A DNA stretch of 64,000 bases from Archegozetes longisetosus (taxonomy: Eukaryota; Arthropoda; Arachnida; Sarcoptiformes; Trhypochthoniidae): the NCBI GenBank assembly GCA_018873245.2, contig JAEMBT020000003.1, positions 8,575,843-8,639,842 of the forward strand, in the 5' to 3' direction. Below are positions 60,701 through 64,000 of this stretch, piece by piece. The notes under the pieces were generated by a model. That model was not told the origin of the DNA, made no database searches, and saw only the letters and a list, made by a program, of their open reading frames with translations. Numbering within the stretch: position 1 is the stretch's first letter; every line of letters starts with the position of its first letter. Made by a program: the position numbers and the translations under genes.

Positions 60701-61260
60701 GCCCGCTGTGCCATCGAGTTCTGTTTGCTCGTAAAGTACTAATATTCAACTAATGCATTAAATGCTATTCTTCTAATTTTTTCGTTGCTTCCCATAAAGT
60801 GCTATTTTAAACAGTTCTTAGAGTGAACAATGCAACAAAAACTAGTCATATCGAAAGCATATTTCTTTTTTACACAATGTAAACATATGCAAAATAATGT
60901 CAATTACACTCGTATTTCAATCTATGTTCACTTTTATTTTCGAAAATATTGCTACAATTGAAAGACAGAATTGTATTTGTATGAGTGAAAACCAGTTGAA
61001 TAAGAAGTGAAAATTTGATTCATAAAAGAGCAGCAAAACACATATATCATTGCTTAAGCTGTGGATCGACCCAACCTTCAGACTTATTAAATACTGACAC
61101 TCCGTTCAGTCAAATCTTGTCAGTACTGCTTAACTTGAAGTTAGTGTAGATGTGAAAAAGTATAAACACAAGCATGAAATAAGTATTTATTTAAAGCTAT
61201 GTTTGAGAAGTGATAATTAAGTTAGAAAGAATTTCCTTCTCTTAAATAGACTTCACGTAT

Positions 61261-61371
<111 letters not shown>

Positions 61372-62433
61372 ACGAGCAAAATAATTGCATCAATTATATT
61401 CCAATAAAAGAGCACATCATTTGTAGCTATCATTATTAAGAGCTCACAGACTGTATGAGAAACTGAATAGAATTGGATAAAAATGTTATTTGATTTTAGC
61501 CCTTGGAGTGAAATATTCTCTCTAACAAGTAAACGATTAGTTCAATAAAATGGCAGTTTAGTTAAAGATTGATGATTATAGGAATCGAGACAAAATAGAA
61601 ATATTTTCCACTAACAATAATAGTTATTGGAATAGAAAAATAATCTTCTCAACTAAAACAAAACATAAATTAAATGCGTTCATCAAATAAATTGATCTGC
61701 AACAGAGTTATTGGGCTAGAGAGTAATATTGTTGTTTAAAACCATTTAGATGGCTATAAGTTATTAGTACCAGTTTTCAATGCCAGCTGCTATTTTGTGT
61801 TACATAAAATAAAAGCTATTTTTCAAATTATTAACCACTATAGTGCCAGGCAAAAATTAGACTTACTGTACAACTTAGACTCAACTTAGACATTACTTAT
61901 ATGCCACTAGTAATAACGCTATAGAGCTCTATGACTCTCCTCTCAAATGATCTCCAATTTATTTAGTACTATTACAGTTTGAGCCTAGAAAAACACGAGC
62001 ATTAATAAAAAATGTCAAATTACCAAATCATTCAGTTCATATTGACATTCTAAATTTATGCTCATTTAATAGCCTAAATGTGATTTAGAAATGTTTGGTC
62101 ATTCTTAATAACATAATAGAAAGAATGCCTCTTAAATGTGACACTTATCATAAAATACGTTCAAATGGCATGCATTCATTCATTTGCATTTGCCTCAAAT
62201 CTCGATCGCTTATTAAAAGAGAGCCATAACTTGCGTATACATTAATAATCATATCACGGAGACTATGAACCAAACTTAGGTAATGATTCTCTGTTTTTGC
62301 CCCCTTTTCTGCTCAGTTCAAGTATATAATACCGATTTGTTATGTATGGATATCATGGTATCACTCGAAAAATAAGGCGTTGGTTGGCAGAGGTTAAAGA
62401 GCATCAGAGCAAAAATAAGAAAAATTTCTCAGT

Positions 62434-62494
62434 TGTACGTTTCATAACTTTGTACGTTTGATAACTTTGAACGTTCATAACTTTAAACGTTCAT
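62434..62494. repeat. 17-bp tandem repeat, about 3.5 copies
   Basis: Units of the form TGTACGTTTCATAACTT repeat three times with one 16-nt copy (variants TGTACG, TGAACG, TAAACG), and a partial copy follows. Confidence 0.85.
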
Positions 62495-64000
62495 CTTTTT
62501 GATCCCTTAAGCGAAATATCAAATATAGCGCAGTTTATAATTTTACTCCTAGCTAACATCAGTTTCGGAACTGCAACATTTTCACTATTAAAGTATGTCC
62601 ATCGGCCACATCCGAAAATGTGTTCAAATATTGAAGAGTAATTTTTTGGTAAGTTGCAGCCATTGCACCCCAGTTGGTCCTCATCGCAATTGAGTATTGC
62701 GGCTAAAATAGCACTCTTACAAATTGTTAATAACAGACCTGTCCAATATCTGAGTCATCTCTTATAATCAGGTTTATGGCCAAAGAAAATATTCTCATTT
62801 CTGGCTTTGTTTTTGAAACAAACAAAACTATAGATTCATGGCTTATTTTAACTTATTTTTCTTCTCCAATAGCAACACTTTTGTTAAACTGATTTGTTTC
62901 AATGCTAGTCTAGATAAAAAATGGTTTGTCTTCAACATCAGCAAACATTTATAATCAGCTCAAGAGTTAGAAAAAAAGATTCAAATTCTTTGAATATTTT
63001 GACTTTCTTAAGATTTTTACGAGAGTTGTGGTTTATTTGCTTTGGGAAAATGTTTTCCAACGTTCACAGAATTTACACAATTTTAAAGTCAGCTCTTATT
63101 TAAAAGCTTCTCACACGTCAGTAACATATGGACCCGATTGACATAGACTTATATTCAGTTATTTTGTATGTTTAACATCAATCCTGAATGTAAAGCATTT
63201 TTATCAGTTTGATTGGCATATAAAAGCTTTTTGAAAAGTCGAAAGAATTAACTATTAATATATAAGGACGTAATAGAGAAATGCTGTTTAAAAACGGGGC
63301 AAAAAGTTTTTCGTTTTCTAATCGACTCCCAGCAAATCAGATCCAATCGTTAAATGATTAAAATTAAAAACGATTTTTAAAGATGCAAAAAGTTTTACAA
63401 ACATCTCTCGTGCAACAAAGAACAAACAACAGGATGTTAAGCATTGGCAAATATTTGCGTCAAAAGTCTCCGTATGTTTAATGATTTATAATATAAGAGA
63501 TTTTAAAGTGAGAAAAACGGAAACGACAGAGAAGTGTGAAGTAATAAACTTAATTTGTCAAATCATTTTTCTCAGATATACTTTCTCTCGCTCTCACTCG
63601 GACTCTATGAGATCCATCGTTTCATTCAGTCTATTTAAGTCTAAACTTTAATTATGTTGATTCAAACTGACAAACAGTGATATAAAAGCTAAAAATGTTT
63701 TCAATGTTAATAGTATTAAATTTTATGATGCAGTCATTGACTTGATGAAAAAAAATCCAAAGCCTTAGTCCTACTTAATATGAAACACTAAACACATAGA
63801 GCCTGTAATACAATTTCATTTGATGATTGACAAAAAATTTAATATGTTTTACACGAAGCATTAGATGATAGCTTGATTGCAGGGCTAAAGTGTTATAATA
63901 TCCAATATAAGATACTTTCATAAACATGATTGGAAGGCATAACTACATCACTACCTGCTAAGTCTGAGCTAAACTAGTGTTCAATTTTTAAGGAAAAGCG

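Overview
The window is AT-rich animal nuclear DNA, most likely from an arthropod. Spliced genes with introns mostly of 57-110 bp sit among long non-coding stretches, (GA)n microsatellites and small DNA-transposon relics. The first gene has the N-terminal domain order of arthropod projectin/twitchin. A complete L-gulonolactone oxidase gene argues against a typical insect, and a mite or other chelicerate is my best guess. Species cannot be read from the sequence.

Layout. (1) Positions 1-27,514, minus strand: the 5' part of a giant twitchin/projectin gene, about 5,300 codons in 18 coding exons. It holds 8 Ig domains, a charged KEKE/PEVK-like linker, 6 Ig domains, then at least 12 [FnIII-FnIII-Ig] supermodules. 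The last Ig is cut by the window edge, and the kinase end lies outside. (2) 28,370-29,794, minus: a CLCC1-type ER membrane protein. (3) 30,838-31,556: a non-autonomous hAT-like element with a perfect 8-bp target-site duplication. (4) 34,363-36,606, plus: a MARF1-like protein with an NYN nuclease domain and an RRM, followed by three copies of a ~90-residue domain I do not recognise where MARF1 normally has LOTUS domains. (5) 37,566-39,373, plus: L-gulonolactone oxidase, the last enzyme of vitamin C synthesis, in six exons. (6) 39,966-41,406, plus: the U11/U12 snRNP 35-kDa protein of the minor spliceosome, in three exons. (7) 52,039-53,312, minus: a Kruppel-like transcription factor with three C-terminal zinc fingers. 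The roughly 10.6-kb blocks on each side of it carry no gene I can support.

The genes do not form a pathway; this is an ordinary mixed neighbourhood. The points most worth checking are the rearranged MARF1-like protein, the arthropod GULO gene, and several twitchin details: a 22-nt microexon, a GC-AG intron, an apparent 1-nt frameshift in the charged linker and a cluster of PKA-type sites. The hAT-like element and a second, two-copy Tc1/mariner-like MITE family also merit a look. Exon boundaries were placed by hand from splice signals, phase continuity and remembered family alignments; no search was run.
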